Positions 1 to 7,863 of a stretch of 21,280 bases of DNA are shown here, piece by piece. Location of the stretch: contig WSMU01000017.1 in NCBI GenBank assembly GCA_013316395.1, forward strand, positions 1 to 21,280, written 5' to 3'. The notes beneath the pieces were generated by a model. It ran no database searches. It saw only the letters and a list, made by a program, of their open reading frames with translations, and had not been told where the DNA came from. This stretch comes from Alphaproteobacteria bacterium (GTDB lineage Bacteria; Pseudomonadota; Alphaproteobacteria; Rs-D84). The position numbers and the translations under genes are program-made. The first letter of the stretch is position 1. Each line of letters opens with the position of its first letter.

Positions 1-248
1 GTCATAAATGGCGCCAAAAGCGTAAGCAGTACATGGACCAGGCACGTCAAACCGCGGATGAAATTGAACGCGAACGCCTGATGCAGACGGCCGAACACTA
101 TGGTCGCATCGTTGCCGCAGAACAGGGAAAAATTGATTCCACACGCGGCCCGGCAGATAAATCGGCAGCCCCCCAGGCCACCGAAGAAACCGCCGAAACA
201 GAAGACGATGACAACGGCTTTCCGGACTTTATTTCCAACTTGAAATAA
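1..248 (+). CDS. DUF4167 domain protein, 3' part only
   Basis: The reading frame is already open at the left edge (first complete codon at position 3) and ends with TAA at 246-248, so only the last 81 residues are present. An internal ATG at 33 is unlikely to be the real start because in-frame coding continues upstream of it. The visible part starts with basic residues (HKWRQKRKQY), then a helix ending AEHYGRIVAAEQ, followed by an acidic, Thr/Ala/Glu-rich tail. The order of basic region, helix and a terminal AEHYxRI motif matches the conserved core of DUF4167, a family of small, mainly alphaproteobacterial proteins that I recall being found near prfA/prmC. Function is unknown; the basic segment could suggest RNA or ribosome contact, but that is inference. 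The next gene, dnaX, has its own promoter-like sequence. Confidence 0.72.
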   Translation, partial: HKWRQKRKQYMDQARQTADEIERERLMQTAEHYGRIVAAEQGKIDSTRGPADKSAAPQATEETAETEDDDNGFPDFISNLK

Positions 249-272
249 CCGAAAAAATCACACTTTTAATTG

Positions 273-300
273 TTGAAATTTGGGCTGTGCGTGCTATGCT
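273..300 (+). promoter_or_regulatory. dnaX promoter, sigma-70 type
   Basis: TTGAAA (273-278), a 16-bp spacer and TATGCT (295-300). The predicted start near 307 gives a leader of about 15 nt that contains GGAAG at 311-315. The same 16-17 bp spacing recurs at other promoters in this window. Inferred from sequence only. Confidence 0.6.
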
Positions 301-321
301 TTTTAGCAAAGGAAGAATTGC

Positions 322-1875
322 ATGGATACGAACTATACAGTTTTGGCCCGCAAATATCGCAGCCAGGATTTTCAATCTTTAATCGGCCAGGATGTGCTGG
401 TAAAAACTCTAACTACCGCAATAAATACCGGTCGTATTGCACATGCCTATATATTTACAGGAATTCGCGGAACCGGCAAGACCAGTACCGCACGAATTCT
501 GGCAAAGGCGTTAAACTGCCTGTCGGGCGAGCGGGCGACCCCAACACCATGCGGCACATGCGAGAATTGTCGCGCAATTGCCGCTGGCCAGCATATAGAC
601 GTTCTTGAAATTGACGCCGCATCACATACAGGCGTGGACAACATGCGCGATATCCTGGACGCCGCCCAGTATCGCCCGACAAACGGTCGCTACAAGGTCT
701 ATATCATTGACGAAGTCCACATGCTATCCACATCGGCCTTTAACGCGTTGCTAAAAACGCTGGAGGAGCCGCCGGCCCACGTTATATTTATCTTAGCCAC
801 AACAGAAATTCGCAAGGTGCCCGTTACGATTTTATCCCGCTGCCAGCGGTTTGATTTAGTTCGTGTTCCGGTCGAAACACTAAAACAGCATTTTGCATGG
901 ATTGCAGAGAAGGAAAACGTAACACTGTCCGATGCCGCGAACGAGCTGTTGGCACGCGCGGCCGACGGTTCCGTACGTGACGGGCTGTCACTGCTGGACC
1001 AGGCGATTGCACAAACCGGTGGCAATGTAGATGAGGCCGCCGTTCTGGCCATGCTAAAACGTGCCGACCGCGGTGTTGTAGTTGACTTTATGCGCACAAT
1101 GCTGTCGGGGGATGTGGCGGCCGCACTGGACAAAGCCGACCAAATATACACAAATGGCGCCGATTTAACAATGCTGTTGGGCGATATGATGGAATGGACA
1201 CATTGGGCCACACGTATGCATCCGGCACTGCATGCAGGTCAATGCATAAATTCCCCCTATACCGCCGACATGCGTGAGCAAATGCAAAAGATCATCGCCA
1301 GCGTCAGCTTAAATACTCTCTCACGAATATGGCAGGTATTGGTTGCATCGATATCCGAAATGCAGGCCGCCGGAAATCAAAAGCAGTGCTTTGACATGCT
1401 AATCGTGCGCTGTATGCATATTGCGGAAATACCACCTATATCCGACCTGGTACGGCAGGCGGAAAGCAATACCGCACCCGCACAAAAGGCGGCCACCCCC
1501 GCGACACCGGTGGCACCAAAGGCGGCGCCTAAGCAAACATGCACGATAACATGCGCGGCAGAACTGGGCAGTGCCCTGCAGGACGCACGTGAGATTTTGC
1601 TGTATTCATACTACAGCAGTAATATAGAAATATGCGATTTTACACAGGGATGCATAAAATACTTTGACCGCAAGGGTGATGCAGATTTTGCCCCGCGACT
1701 GGCAGCATGGCTGGCGGACAAGACAGGCCAGGAATGGCGTCTGGAACGCGCAGCAGAGTCACAAAACACTCATACCATTACAGAGCAAAAGCAAGAAGAA
1801 CTGGTGGCGGACCCGCTGGTCGCCAGTGCAATGAACCTGTTCGCAGATGCCCAGATAGTCGGCGTATCCAAATAA
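322..1875 (+). CDS. dnaX: DNA polymerase III subunit gamma/tau
   Basis: Clamp-loader ATPase subunit of the replicative polymerase holoenzyme; it loads the beta clamp and, as tau, links the core polymerases. The 517-residue product has the AAA+ core near its N-terminus: Walker A GIRGTGKTS (47-55), a zinc module with Cys66, Cys77, Cys80 and Cys83, Walker B YIIDEVH (127-133), and the SRC arginine-finger motif (172-174). The lid and collar domains follow to about residue 370, then an Ala/Pro-rich linker and a C-terminal region that fits a tau-like alpha-binding domain. The ATG is preceded by GGAAG with 6-nt spacing. I saw no A-AAA-AAG slippery heptamer, so a gamma product made by that frameshift is not evident. 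In many bacteria ybaB and recR follow dnaX; here a prepilin-like gene does. Confidence 0.97.
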   Translation: MDTNYTVLARKYRSQDFQSLIGQDVLVKTLTTAINTGRIAHAYIFTGIRGTGKTSTARILAKALNCLSGERATPTPCGTCENCRAIAAGQHIDVLEIDAASHTGVDNMRDILDAAQYRPTNGRYKVYIIDEVHMLSTSAFNALLKTLEEPPAHVIFILATTEIRKVPVTILSRCQRFDLVRVPVETLKQHFAWIAEKENVTLSDAANELLARAADGSVRDGLSLLDQAIAQTGGNVDEAAVLAMLKRADRGVVVDFMRTMLSGDVAAALDKADQIYTNGADLTMLLGDMMEWTHWATRMHPALHAGQCINSPYTADMREQMQKIIASVSLNTLSRIWQVLVASISEMQAAGNQKQCFDMLIVRCMHIAEIPPISDLVRQAESNTAPAQKAATPATPVAPKAAPKQTCTITCAAELGSALQDAREILLYSYYSSNIEICDFTQGCIKYFDRKGDADFAPRLAAWLADKTGQEWRLERAAESQNTHTITEQKQEELVADPLVASAMNLFADAQIVGVSK

Positions 1876-1898
1876 TACAACAAACGGAGAATGATAAA

Positions 1899-2357
1899 AT
1901 GCGTGAAGAATCCGGACGTTCGCTGATTGAAATAATCGGAATCATGGCAATCGGCGCAATAATGACGGTAAGTGCGGTATCGCTATACAACATGATACGC
2001 GGCAACCAGATGCGCGCTATTGCGGCATCAACACTGGAGCAGGTCGCCGCAGATACGCGCATGCTGTTGGGGATGCGGGGCGATTATTCCGGTGTATCGG
2101 TTGATTATCTGATAAAGGCCGGCGCATTAAAGTCAGAGCGGGCACCCCTGGGGGGGCCATGGTCTGTTACCGCATCGGCCGACGGGAAAAAATTCTCCAT
2201 AAACCTGACCGAACTATCGGTTGGCGAATGCGATTATTTCATTACCGCAATACCAAAATGGGCAAGCGAAGTACGTGTAAACGGAATGCCGGCAGATTCA
2301 ACCGCAGATAACTGCTTTTCTTCACGGACAAACGAAATATCTTTTATATCGGAATAA
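1899..2357 (+). CDS. Type IV prepilin-like protein
   Basis: The 152-residue product has a class III (prepilin) signal: a short leader ending at Gly6, then RSLIE with Glu at mature position +5 (Glu11), followed by a hydrophobic helix to about residue 32. Two cysteines near the C-terminus (Cys111, Cys139) could form the usual pilin D-loop disulfide, and a GGPW segment at 85-88 recalls PilS/type IVb pilins. Arg at mature position +1 is unusual, since Phe or Met is common. The frame stays open upstream into dnaX, but the ATG at 1899 has CGGAGA 8 nt before it and makes the leader sensible. The likely role is a pilin or pseudopilin subunit processed by a PilD-type peptidase, exported to the periplasm or surface. 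No other pilus genes are in the window. It lies 23 nt after dnaX and abuts the next gene. Confidence 0.75.
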   Translation: MREESGRSLIEIIGIMAIGAIMTVSAVSLYNMIRGNQMRAIAASTLEQVAADTRMLLGMRGDYSGVSVDYLIKAGALKSERAPLGGPWSVTASADGKKFSINLTELSVGECDYFITAIPKWASEVRVNGMPADSTADNCFSSRTNEISFISE

Positions 2358-3035
2358 ATGAAACGAAGCTTTGGACTGTTTGCTATCACATCCCTGCTGG
2401 CCGCGTGCACGGCCTATACCAGTCCGGCACGGGAAACATGGCGCAACTATCTGCGCGGCGCATCCATGTCTGAGATGACCGACCAAGCACGTGTGGCAAA
2501 GCGGCCGGTATATCTGGGGGCGGGCGGACGCCTGGTCGGGGATGCGGTAATGGTATCGGTCGGTGCAGAATATGGCGACAAAGTAGCCAATGACAACGTC
2601 GCCGCGGTTCAATATATGGCAAATCTGGAATTTACTTTGTACGACGCGCTACGCAAGCCTGGAATTTCCGTTCAGCGGGCCGGCACAGATGTTGTTGTTA
2701 TACTGGTGCGTGACGCAATTATGGAACTTGATGCGCCGGAAATTTCCCAGGGGGGTGCGGACACTCTGAGCACTATTGCAAAGATTTTAAAGAAATACGA
2801 TGCAACATTTATTGAAATCGCAGGCTATACCGACGCAATGCGTGATACGCGGGGGGCCGCGGCACTGTCAAATGATATGGCGATGCGAACGGGGGTATTC
2901 CTGGCGCAGCATAAAATAAATCCGGCCCGAATGTTCATAGTGGGGCGCGGCGCGGCACGCCCAATCGCCGCCCAGGATGATATCGGCAGATTAACCAACA
3001 GACGTGTTGAAATTCGCATTGCACCCGCGCGCTAA
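2358..3035 (+). CDS. OmpA-domain lipoprotein
   Basis: The 225-residue product starts with a lipoprotein signal peptide and lipobox LAAC with Cys17. Its C-terminal part (about 110-225) resembles an OmpA/MotB peptidoglycan-binding domain: a GYTD motif, a following helix with an Arg in the position expected for peptidoglycan contact (NDMAMRTGVFLAQ), then VGRGAARPIA and the closing NRRVEIRI strand. The family binds diaminopimelate in peptidoglycan, so the predicted role is tethering the outer membrane to the cell wall, as Pal does. The segment between the lipobox and the domain shows no motif I know. Its ATG directly follows the TAA of the prepilin gene (TAAATG) with only a weak GGA upstream, so translation is probably coupled to that gene. 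It differs from a canonical Pal in its long N-terminal part and GYTD in place of GHTD. Confidence 0.85.
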   Translation: MKRSFGLFAITSLLAACTAYTSPARETWRNYLRGASMSEMTDQARVAKRPVYLGAGGRLVGDAVMVSVGAEYGDKVANDNVAAVQYMANLEFTLYDALRKPGISVQRAGTDVVVILVRDAIMELDAPEISQGGADTLSTIAKILKKYDATFIEIAGYTDAMRDTRGAAALSNDMAMRTGVFLAQHKINPARMFIVGRGAARPIAAQDDIGRLTNRRVEIRIAPAR

Positions 3036-3054
3036 GTGCCGTAAAAAAATCAAC

Positions 3055-3083
3055 TTTTCATTTTATTTTTTTATTGTTATACT
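3055..3083 (+). promoter_or_regulatory. Possible promoter of the Skp-like gene
   Basis: TTTTCA (3055-3060), a 17-bp spacer and TATACT (3078-3083) lie in an AT-rich gap after the lipoprotein gene. The -10 is good and the -35 is poor. A start near 3090 would leave a leader of about 26 nt containing AAGGA. Confidence 0.45.
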
Positions 3084-3115
3084 GCCCTTATCAACAAAAC
3101 AAAGGATGGAAAAAC

Positions 3116-3778
3116 ATGGTAAACAAGAATAATAATGAGGCGACTCGCAATTACAAAAAAATCGGAATAATTGCGGCGGCGGTTGTTGCGGTTGGTGTTA
3201 TCGGAATTTTTGCAGTATCAGCACTTAACAGCAAAAAATCATCAAACCTGGACACCGCGATGGAGGTTATATCCACAGATGCGGCAAACGGTGCAAATCT
3301 GCGTATTGCTGTTATCCGCATGGATGCAATACAAAACGGCGCAAACGCACTGAAGGATTTGCGTCGTCAAAAGGAATCTTATGAATCCCAGCTGCGTGAT
3401 GAATTAACACGCGACCAGAAAGCTCTGGAAAAGGAAAAGGCGGAAATTGAAAAATCCCAGGATGTTTTGTCACGCGACGCGCTGCAGCGCCGTATCGTTG
3501 ACTACCAAAACCGCGTTGCAAAACTGCAACAGGATTTGACAGAACGCGCACAGAGCATTGATATGGCTTTTCAAAAGGCACTAAATGACGTTCAGGCAAA
3601 TCATCTGGACCCGATTATCGAAAACACGATTGCAAAAAAGAAACTGTCTTTGGTAATTGACGGTCGCTTTGCCCGCGTTGGAAATGATGTTGAAAATCTG
3701 GACATCACAGACCAGGTTATCGAAGCATTGAATAAAAAAGTTTCAAACGTAAAAATGGAAAAGCCAAAAGGCTTCTAA
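3116..3778 (+). CDS. Skp/OmpH-family periplasmic chaperone-like protein
   Basis: The 220-residue product has a basic N-terminus, a hydrophobic segment (16-36) and an OmpH/Skp-like domain from about 61: a beta strand LRIAVIRMD, a long charged coiled-coil hairpin (about 80-165, rich in Glu, Lys, Arg and Gln), and a closing strand plus the family-typical ending DITDQVIEALNKK. Skp holds unfolded outer-membrane proteins in the periplasm for BAM. The usual neighbours (bamA, lpxD, fabZ) are absent. The N-terminal segment could be a signal peptide cut after Val-Ser-Ala (34-36) or a retained anchor; a linker of about 25 residues before the domain would suit a membrane-anchored form. An in-frame TTG at 3074 lies before the promoter's -10 box, so the ATG at 3116, with AAGGA 9 nt upstream, is preferred. 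Confidence 0.85.
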   Translation: MVNKNNNEATRNYKKIGIIAAAVVAVGVIGIFAVSALNSKKSSNLDTAMEVISTDAANGANLRIAVIRMDAIQNGANALKDLRRQKESYESQLRDELTRDQKALEKEKAEIEKSQDVLSRDALQRRIVDYQNRVAKLQQDLTERAQSIDMAFQKALNDVQANHLDPIIENTIAKKKLSLVIDGRFARVGNDVENLDITDQVIEALNKKVSNVKMEKPKGF

Positions 3779-3798
3779 AAAAGCGGTAACAGTAAATA

Positions 3799-3827
3799 AA
3801 AAGGCGCGGATTTATTCCGCGCCTTTT
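3799..3827 (+). terminator. Terminator after the Skp-like gene
   Basis: A perfect 12-bp stem (3799-3810 with 3816-3827) and a 5-nt loop. The core is GC-rich (GGCGCGGA/TCCGCGCC) flanked by A and T runs within the stem. It lies 20 nt after the stop and may work both ways, since der converges from the right. Confidence 0.75.
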
Positions 3828-3871
3828 CACACGGTTGACGGATAGAGCACACATCGCACGCGACAACCACA

Positions 3872-3894
3872 GATTGATAGCAGGCCTATCAATC
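3872..3894 (-). terminator. Hairpin overlapping the der stop codon
   Basis: GATTGATAG and CTATCAATC form a 9-bp perfect stem around a 5-nt loop. It includes the TGA stop of der (3889-3891). No U run follows on the minus strand, so it is more likely a 3'-end-stabilising hairpin than a classical terminator. Confidence 0.35.
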
Positions 3895-5235
3895 GTATGG
3901 ATTATCTGATTTTTGATACTCGATTACAACAGGCAAGTGTTCCCAGTGTAATTCCGTTGCAATTCCACGCCGCAGATAGCGTGTATATGATTCCGGTATA
4001 TCGGACGCCCCACCGACATTTATTGTTATTTTCATCGGATGCCGGCCGGTCTGGCGGGCAAACTTTATCTTCATGGGACGTTTCAGGCGCGACATCGGCG
4101 GCTGACGCGAGGCGACCAGACGTTCAACAATACGGTTAAGCAGACTGGTCGGGACGTCCGTATCGGAAATATCCCACTGCTGATAAACACGCTTGAACAT
4201 ATTTTGAACACCGGTGCCCTTTTCAGCAGATATTGCCAATATCATCGGCTTTATAATCTGATGAAATGAATTTGCAAACTGATGCTTTAGCTTCAATAGT
4301 TTTTCATCACGAATTTCCGGCTCAATCAAATCCCACTTGTTCAGTGCAACACACAAAATCTTGCCCGCTTCAAATACACGCGCGGCAATCCCCAGTGCCT
4401 GGTTTTCTATGTTACGGGTGGCATCAACTACCAATATTACAACATCTGACTTTTCAATAGCATCCAACGACTTTAGCGCCGATAATGTTTCAACATCATC
4501 CTTTACCCCCGCCTTGCGACGCAGGCCGGCCGTATCCATTAGCAGTATGTCGCGACCATAAAAGCGGGCCGGAATTTTTACCGTATCACGTGTTATACCC
4601 GGCGCATCGCGAACAATTTGACGCGTCTGGCCCAGGACACGATTAACCAAAGTGGATTTGCCCACATTAGGCTGGCCCAGGATGGCGATTTTTATACGCG
4701 GGTCGGCCGGAACATCGGCAACGTTTTCATCCGCCACCGCGGCGGCATCAAATCCCGCGATTTTATCTAAAAACTCATAAATTTCGTCAAAGCCCCGCTT
4801 ATGCTCAGCCGCGATTAAGACAGGCGCACCAAAGCCCAGCTTATAAAACTCGTGCGGGTCGGCCATACGACGCGCAGATTCAGATTTATTAACCAGCAAC
4901 AACACCGGCGCCTTGGTACGACGACGCACCAGACGCGCCCATTCCAAATCCTCTGATACCAGGCCGGCGCGACCGTCAACAACAAACAATATCGCATCCG
5001 CCTGCTCTATCGCATGGGTGGCCATTACGGTTGAATCCAGTGCAATGCCATCCTTGGCCTTTTCAAGACCCGCCGTGTCCGACAAACTATACGGGCGGTC
5101 AGCAAATGTTCCCGATATTGTATCACGCGTTACACCCGGCCGGTCATGGACCAGCGCATCACGCGTCCCCGTCAGACCATTGAACAATGTTGATTTTCCC
5201 GTATTCGGGCGACCGGCAATAGTTACTTTTATCAT
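3889..5235 (-). CDS. der: Ribosome biogenesis GTPase Der (EngA)
   Basis: Essential double-GTPase that acts in 50S subunit assembly. The 448-residue product has two G domains and a C-terminal KH-like domain. G domain 1: P-loop GRPNTGKST (8-16), DTAG (53-56), and NKSE (116-119) in place of NKxD. G domain 2: GQPNVGKST (187-195), DTAG (234-237) and NKWD (299-302). The KH-like domain covers about 365-440. Length and order match the family. The start is uncertain: ATG at 5235 gives the usual short N-terminus (MIKVTIAGRP), while ATG at 5247 adds four residues and lies only 12 nt past a TATAAT box. A TTG at 5271 precedes that box and is rejected. It is divergent from the Yip1-like gene. Confidence 0.96.
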   Translation of the reverse strand: MIKVTIAGRPNTGKSTLFNGLTGTRDALVHDRPGVTRDTISGTFADRPYSLSDTAGLEKAKDGIALDSTVMATHAIEQADAILFVVDGRAGLVSEDLEWARLVRRRTKAPVLLLVNKSESARRMADPHEFYKLGFGAPVLIAAEHKRGFDEIYEFLDKIAGFDAAAVADENVADVPADPRIKIAILGQPNVGKSTLVNRVLGQTRQIVRDAPGITRDTVKIPARFYGRDILLMDTAGLRRKAGVKDDVETLSALKSLDAIEKSDVVILVVDATRNIENQALGIAARVFEAGKILCVALNKWDLIEPEIRDEKLLKLKHQFANSFHQIIKPMILAISAEKGTGVQNMFKRVYQQWDISDTDVPTSLLNRIVERLVASRQPPMSRLKRPMKIKFARQTGRHPMKITINVGGASDIPESYTRYLRRGIATELHWEHLPVVIEYQKSDNPYD

Positions 5236-5259
5236 CGTTTTTTCCATTGATTTTTTGTA

Positions 5260-5287
5260 ATTATAAAGCAAAAATATAAATAATCAA
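5260..5287 (-). promoter_or_regulatory. der promoter
   Basis: On the minus strand, TTGATT (5287-5282), a 16-bp spacer and TATAAT (5265-5260). Transcription should begin near 5253, only about 6 nt before the ATG at 5247 and 18 nt before the ATG at 5235. The divergent Yip1-like gene must start from the same 70-bp gap; a weak plus-strand candidate is TTGTAA/TAAATA at 5255-5282. Confidence 0.6.
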
Positions 5288-5305
5288 ACCCAAGGGTGAC
5301 AATAC

Positions 5306-5902
5306 ATGATAACAAAAGCAACAAAATGGCTGAAAAGCATCCGTGATATTATTATAAAACCGCGGCGCTTTTTCACAAAGATAGTCGCCGACGGCAATCT
5401 GGAAGAATCCATGCTAAAGGCGTTTATGTATGGATTATTGGGTGGAATAATGGTGTTGGCGCTGCGCCTTATGGGGGGTGCTACTATAACACTGGGGGCG
5501 GTCTTTTCCGCTATTGTAATTGTACCTGTTCTGGCGGTTGCCCTGCTGTTTATTATGGGCGGAATGCTGATGCTGGTATCGGAAATAACAGGGGGCGAAC
5601 GCGACTGGGAAATCGCAATAAAAGGACTGGCGTCCGTATTCTTTATTTACCCTGTGATATTGGTTTTGAATGCACTGGCGTTTAACTGCACATCAATGTG
5701 GATTATAAGTATTGCCGTTGATGCGTACATTTTATTCCTGTTTTACAACATCGCGTTGTACTGTATGCGCGGCAAGCGCGGAAATGTTATTGCGGTTATT
5801 GCAATATTTGCACTGTTTATGATAACAGTTTACGCAACAGATTATCGGATAGGCTGGTTTATGCTAAAGAATGCGGGTGCCACACTGGCATGCCTGATGT
5901 AG
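5306..5902 (+). CDS. Yip1-family membrane protein
   Basis: The 198-residue product begins with a cytoplasmic helix containing KPRRFFTKI, the Pro-Arg-Arg-Phe-Phe signature that opens many bacterial Yip1 domains, followed by about five hydrophobic segments (roughly 40-57, 62-92, 106-126, 130-152, 158-176). This fits a polytopic inner-membrane protein of the Yip1 (PF04893-type) group. The molecular role of bacterial members is not known. The ATG has AAGGGTG 7 nt upstream. It is a single-gene unit, divergent from der and closed by a terminator at 5904. Assignment rests on topology and the one signature, so another small membrane family is possible. Confidence 0.6.
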   Translation: MITKATKWLKSIRDIIIKPRRFFTKIVADGNLEESMLKAFMYGLLGGIMVLALRLMGGATITLGAVFSAIVIVPVLAVALLFIMGGMLMLVSEITGGERDWEIAIKGLASVFFIYPVILVLNALAFNCTSMWIISIAVDAYILFLFYNIALYCMRGKRGNVIAVIAIFALFMITVYATDYRIGWFMLKNAGATLACLM

Positions 5903-5903
5903 G

Positions 5904-5928
5904 AAACGGGGCGAAATGCCCCGTTTTT
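5904..5928 (+). terminator. Terminator after the Yip1-like gene
   Basis: A 9-bp stem AAACGGGGC/GCCCCGTTT (5904-5912 with 5918-5926), loop GAAAT and T run to 5928. It touches the stop codon of the convergent porin gene (5927-5929), so it probably serves both directions. Confidence 0.85.
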
Positions 5929-6946
5929 AAAACATCAAACGCAATCCCGCGGCGACAAAAGGCGTCTTGCTGGACAGCCCCAGTGATGTCCAGCCATCTA
6001 CGTTCGCGCTGTACTTATACCTAAACGATGCCAGAACAGTGTTATCAGTATATTCACGATCGCCGTCATGCCATATTCCAACAGACGACATAACATACGA
6101 CAGTGACACGCTATAGTTCAACAAGTCATAGCTGATGCCGGCACCGGCCGAAATACCATCGGCGGCAGGCGATATTGCATCACGGTCATATATGGCACGC
6201 GCATTTAGCCCAATAATCCAGCTGTTATACTGAATATTCATTCCGGCGGCCAACTGCGCACGCCAATCCGCAGTAAGCGCCGGTGCATACGGTTCATCAG
6301 AAAAGTTATCCGGATTGTCCATAAATGACGCCCCGATTGAAAAAGCGGTTTTTATTTTACCCGCCGGTCGGCGAATTTTCATTCCGGCATCAACAGCATA
6401 GTCAAAGCCGTCGGCTATCGTTGCAACAGATACGCCATATTGGGCCCCGCCAATCGAATTAGACACCATATTTATGCGCAGCGACTGGTCCCCGCTGTCG
6501 ATTGTAGCATCCCCGATGACCGGCCCATCTGGATTTATCTTTTTATAAAACAGCGGATTGTCGTTAACACGCATCGCCCCCACATCCGGCAGCCCCAGCC
6601 CCAGTTTACCCGCAACGGATTCGGTCATACCAACCTCTACCCGGCCAAAGGCCCGCGACTGCCAAAACAGGAATAAATCATCGATATATTCATCGGTATC
6701 TACTGTCTGGGCGTCAAGCGCATATACCGCGCCAATTCGTCCGCGCGCGCCGGCGTTATATGACGCCTGGCCGCGAATACGCCAGTCACCTAAAAAATCA
6801 GGCTTTTCATCATCGGCATCTATCATGCCGGCCGTACCGTAACCCGACACATCAAATTCCATAGAGCGTCCCTGCCAGCCCAGCGCCCAAGACGCCGACG
6901 GCGCAACAACCGCCATTGCGGCGGCAAAAATTATTTTTGCTCTCAT
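5927..6946 (-). CDS. Outer-membrane porin
   Basis: The 339-residue product has a Sec signal peptide (1-21, cleavage after Ser-Trp-Ala). It then shows alternating hydrophobic/polar strands with Gly/Asp/Asn-rich turns typical of a trimeric porin barrel, and ends in LRLMF with the C-terminal Phe that BAM recognises. Features near the start (VSGYGTAGMID, then repeated FGRVEVGMTESVAGK-like strands) recall the Gram-negative general-porin fold. It should allow passive diffusion across the outer membrane; specificity cannot be read from the sequence. Its ATG overlaps the TGA of rpoH by 4 nt (6943-6946), with a strong AGGAGAGG inside the end of rpoH. It is therefore probably co-transcribed and translationally coupled with sigma-32. 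Confidence 0.82.
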   Translation of the reverse strand: MRAKIIFAAAMAVVAPSASWALGWQGRSMEFDVSGYGTAGMIDADDEKPDFLGDWRIRGQASYNAGARGRIGAVYALDAQTVDTDEYIDDLFLFWQSRAFGRVEVGMTESVAGKLGLGLPDVGAMRVNDNPLFYKKINPDGPVIGDATIDSGDQSLRINMVSNSIGGAQYGVSVATIADGFDYAVDAGMKIRRPAGKIKTAFSIGASFMDNPDNFSDEPYAPALTADWRAQLAAGMNIQYNSWIIGLNARAIYDRDAISPAADGISAGAGISYDLLNYSVSLSYVMSSVGIWHDGDREYTDNTVLASFRYKYSANVDGWTSLGLSSKTPFVAAGLRLMF

Positions 6947-7851
6947 TTTCCCTCTCCTGCTTCCTGTAGGATTCCATCACGCAATTGTGCATATGCGCGC
7001 TCTTCTATTTGACGCACACGTTCACGCGATATGCCGTATTTTTTTGACAGGACTTCTAACGTCGCCGCCGGCTCGGCCAGGCGGCGCGCGATTAAAATCT
7101 CGCGGTCCCTGTCTTTTAATTCCGCCAGATGTCGCCGCAACAGTTCATAGCCACGGCGCCGCTGCTCGGCCCCCTCGGCCAGGACGGCTATATTTTCACG
7201 CGTATCGGCCATATTTGATAAAACATCACCCGCAGACACATCATCGGAATGCGACGGCGCATTAAGTGAAACATCACGCGCCCCTATGCGTGTCGCCATT
7301 CGGCGGACATCATTCTCCGGTACATCTAAGTATTGCGCAACAGCACGCGTTTGGTCATCAGACATTGTACCATCCATTATCCCCAGCGCCCTTTTCGCAC
7401 GGGCCAGGTTAAAGAAAACCCTCTTTTGATTGGCGGAAGTACCTATCTTAACAATAGACCAGTTGTTAAGGATTGTTTCATAAATCTCGGCCTTTATCCA
7501 GAACATGGCATAGGTGGAAAAGCGAAAGCCCTTCTCTGGGTCGAATTTCTGTAGCGCCTGCATCAGGCCCATATTTCCACTGGCAATCAAGTCGGGAACC
7601 GGCACACCATAATTTTTAAAATCGTATGCAACCGATACAACCAGTCGCAAATGACTTGCCACCAGTTGCTCGCCCGCGGCCATATCCTGGTTTTGTACCC
7701 AGCGCGTTGCATATTCGTATTCCTGGCTGGCGGATAAAACCGGGAACTTTTGTATTTCCTGCATATATCTCGTCAACGAGTCCCCGCCATTACCGCCCGA
7801 AACGGGCGCAGAAGACAAAGCCGGCAAAGCGTTCTTGATTTGCTTTTTCAT
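6943..7851 (-). CDS. rpoH: RNA polymerase heat-shock sigma factor (sigma-32)
   Basis: Alternative sigma factor that directs RNA polymerase to heat-shock promoters. The 302-residue product shows region 1.2 (about 25-45), region 2 with DLIASGNMGLMQALQKFDP (87-105) and the promoter-melting block FRFSTYAMFWIKAEI (109-123), then the RpoH box NQKRVFFNL (141-149) that separates this group from RpoD. A C-terminal helix-turn-helix (264-291, YGISRERVRQIEERA) binds the -35 element. Length fits the family. The ATG at 7851 has no Shine-Dalgarno sequence, and a TATACT box ends 9 nt upstream, so the mRNA may be leaderless or nearly so. The porin gene overlaps its 3' end. Confidence 0.95.
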   Translation of the reverse strand: MKKQIKNALPALSSAPVSGGNGGDSLTRYMQEIQKFPVLSASQEYEYATRWVQNQDMAAGEQLVASHLRLVVSVAYDFKNYGVPVPDLIASGNMGLMQALQKFDPEKGFRFSTYAMFWIKAEIYETILNNWSIVKIGTSANQKRVFFNLARAKRALGIMDGTMSDDQTRAVAQYLDVPENDVRRMATRIGARDVSLNAPSHSDDVSAGDVLSNMADTRENIAVLAEGAEQRRRGYELLRRHLAELKDRDREILIARRLAEPAATLEVLSKKYGISRERVRQIEERAYAQLRDGILQEAGEGK

Positions 7852-7863
7852 AACAATTATAGT
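7835..7863 (+). promoter_or_regulatory. Promoter of the YfgM-like gene
   Basis: TTGATT (7835-7840), a 17-bp spacer and TATAGT (7858-7863). The -35 lies in the first codons of rpoH, and the -10 overlaps the rpoH -10 in a shared near-palindromic TATAGTATA (7858-7866), so the two promoters should compete for polymerase. Confidence 0.5.

Noticed and set aside
699..1211. A 170-codon ORF antisense to dnaX
   Set aside because: It lies over the conserved ATPase region of dnaX and has low-complexity Ser/Ala content.
3074..3115. A TTG start for the Skp-like gene
   Set aside because: It would begin upstream of the predicted -10 box; the ATG at 3116 has a good Shine-Dalgarno site.
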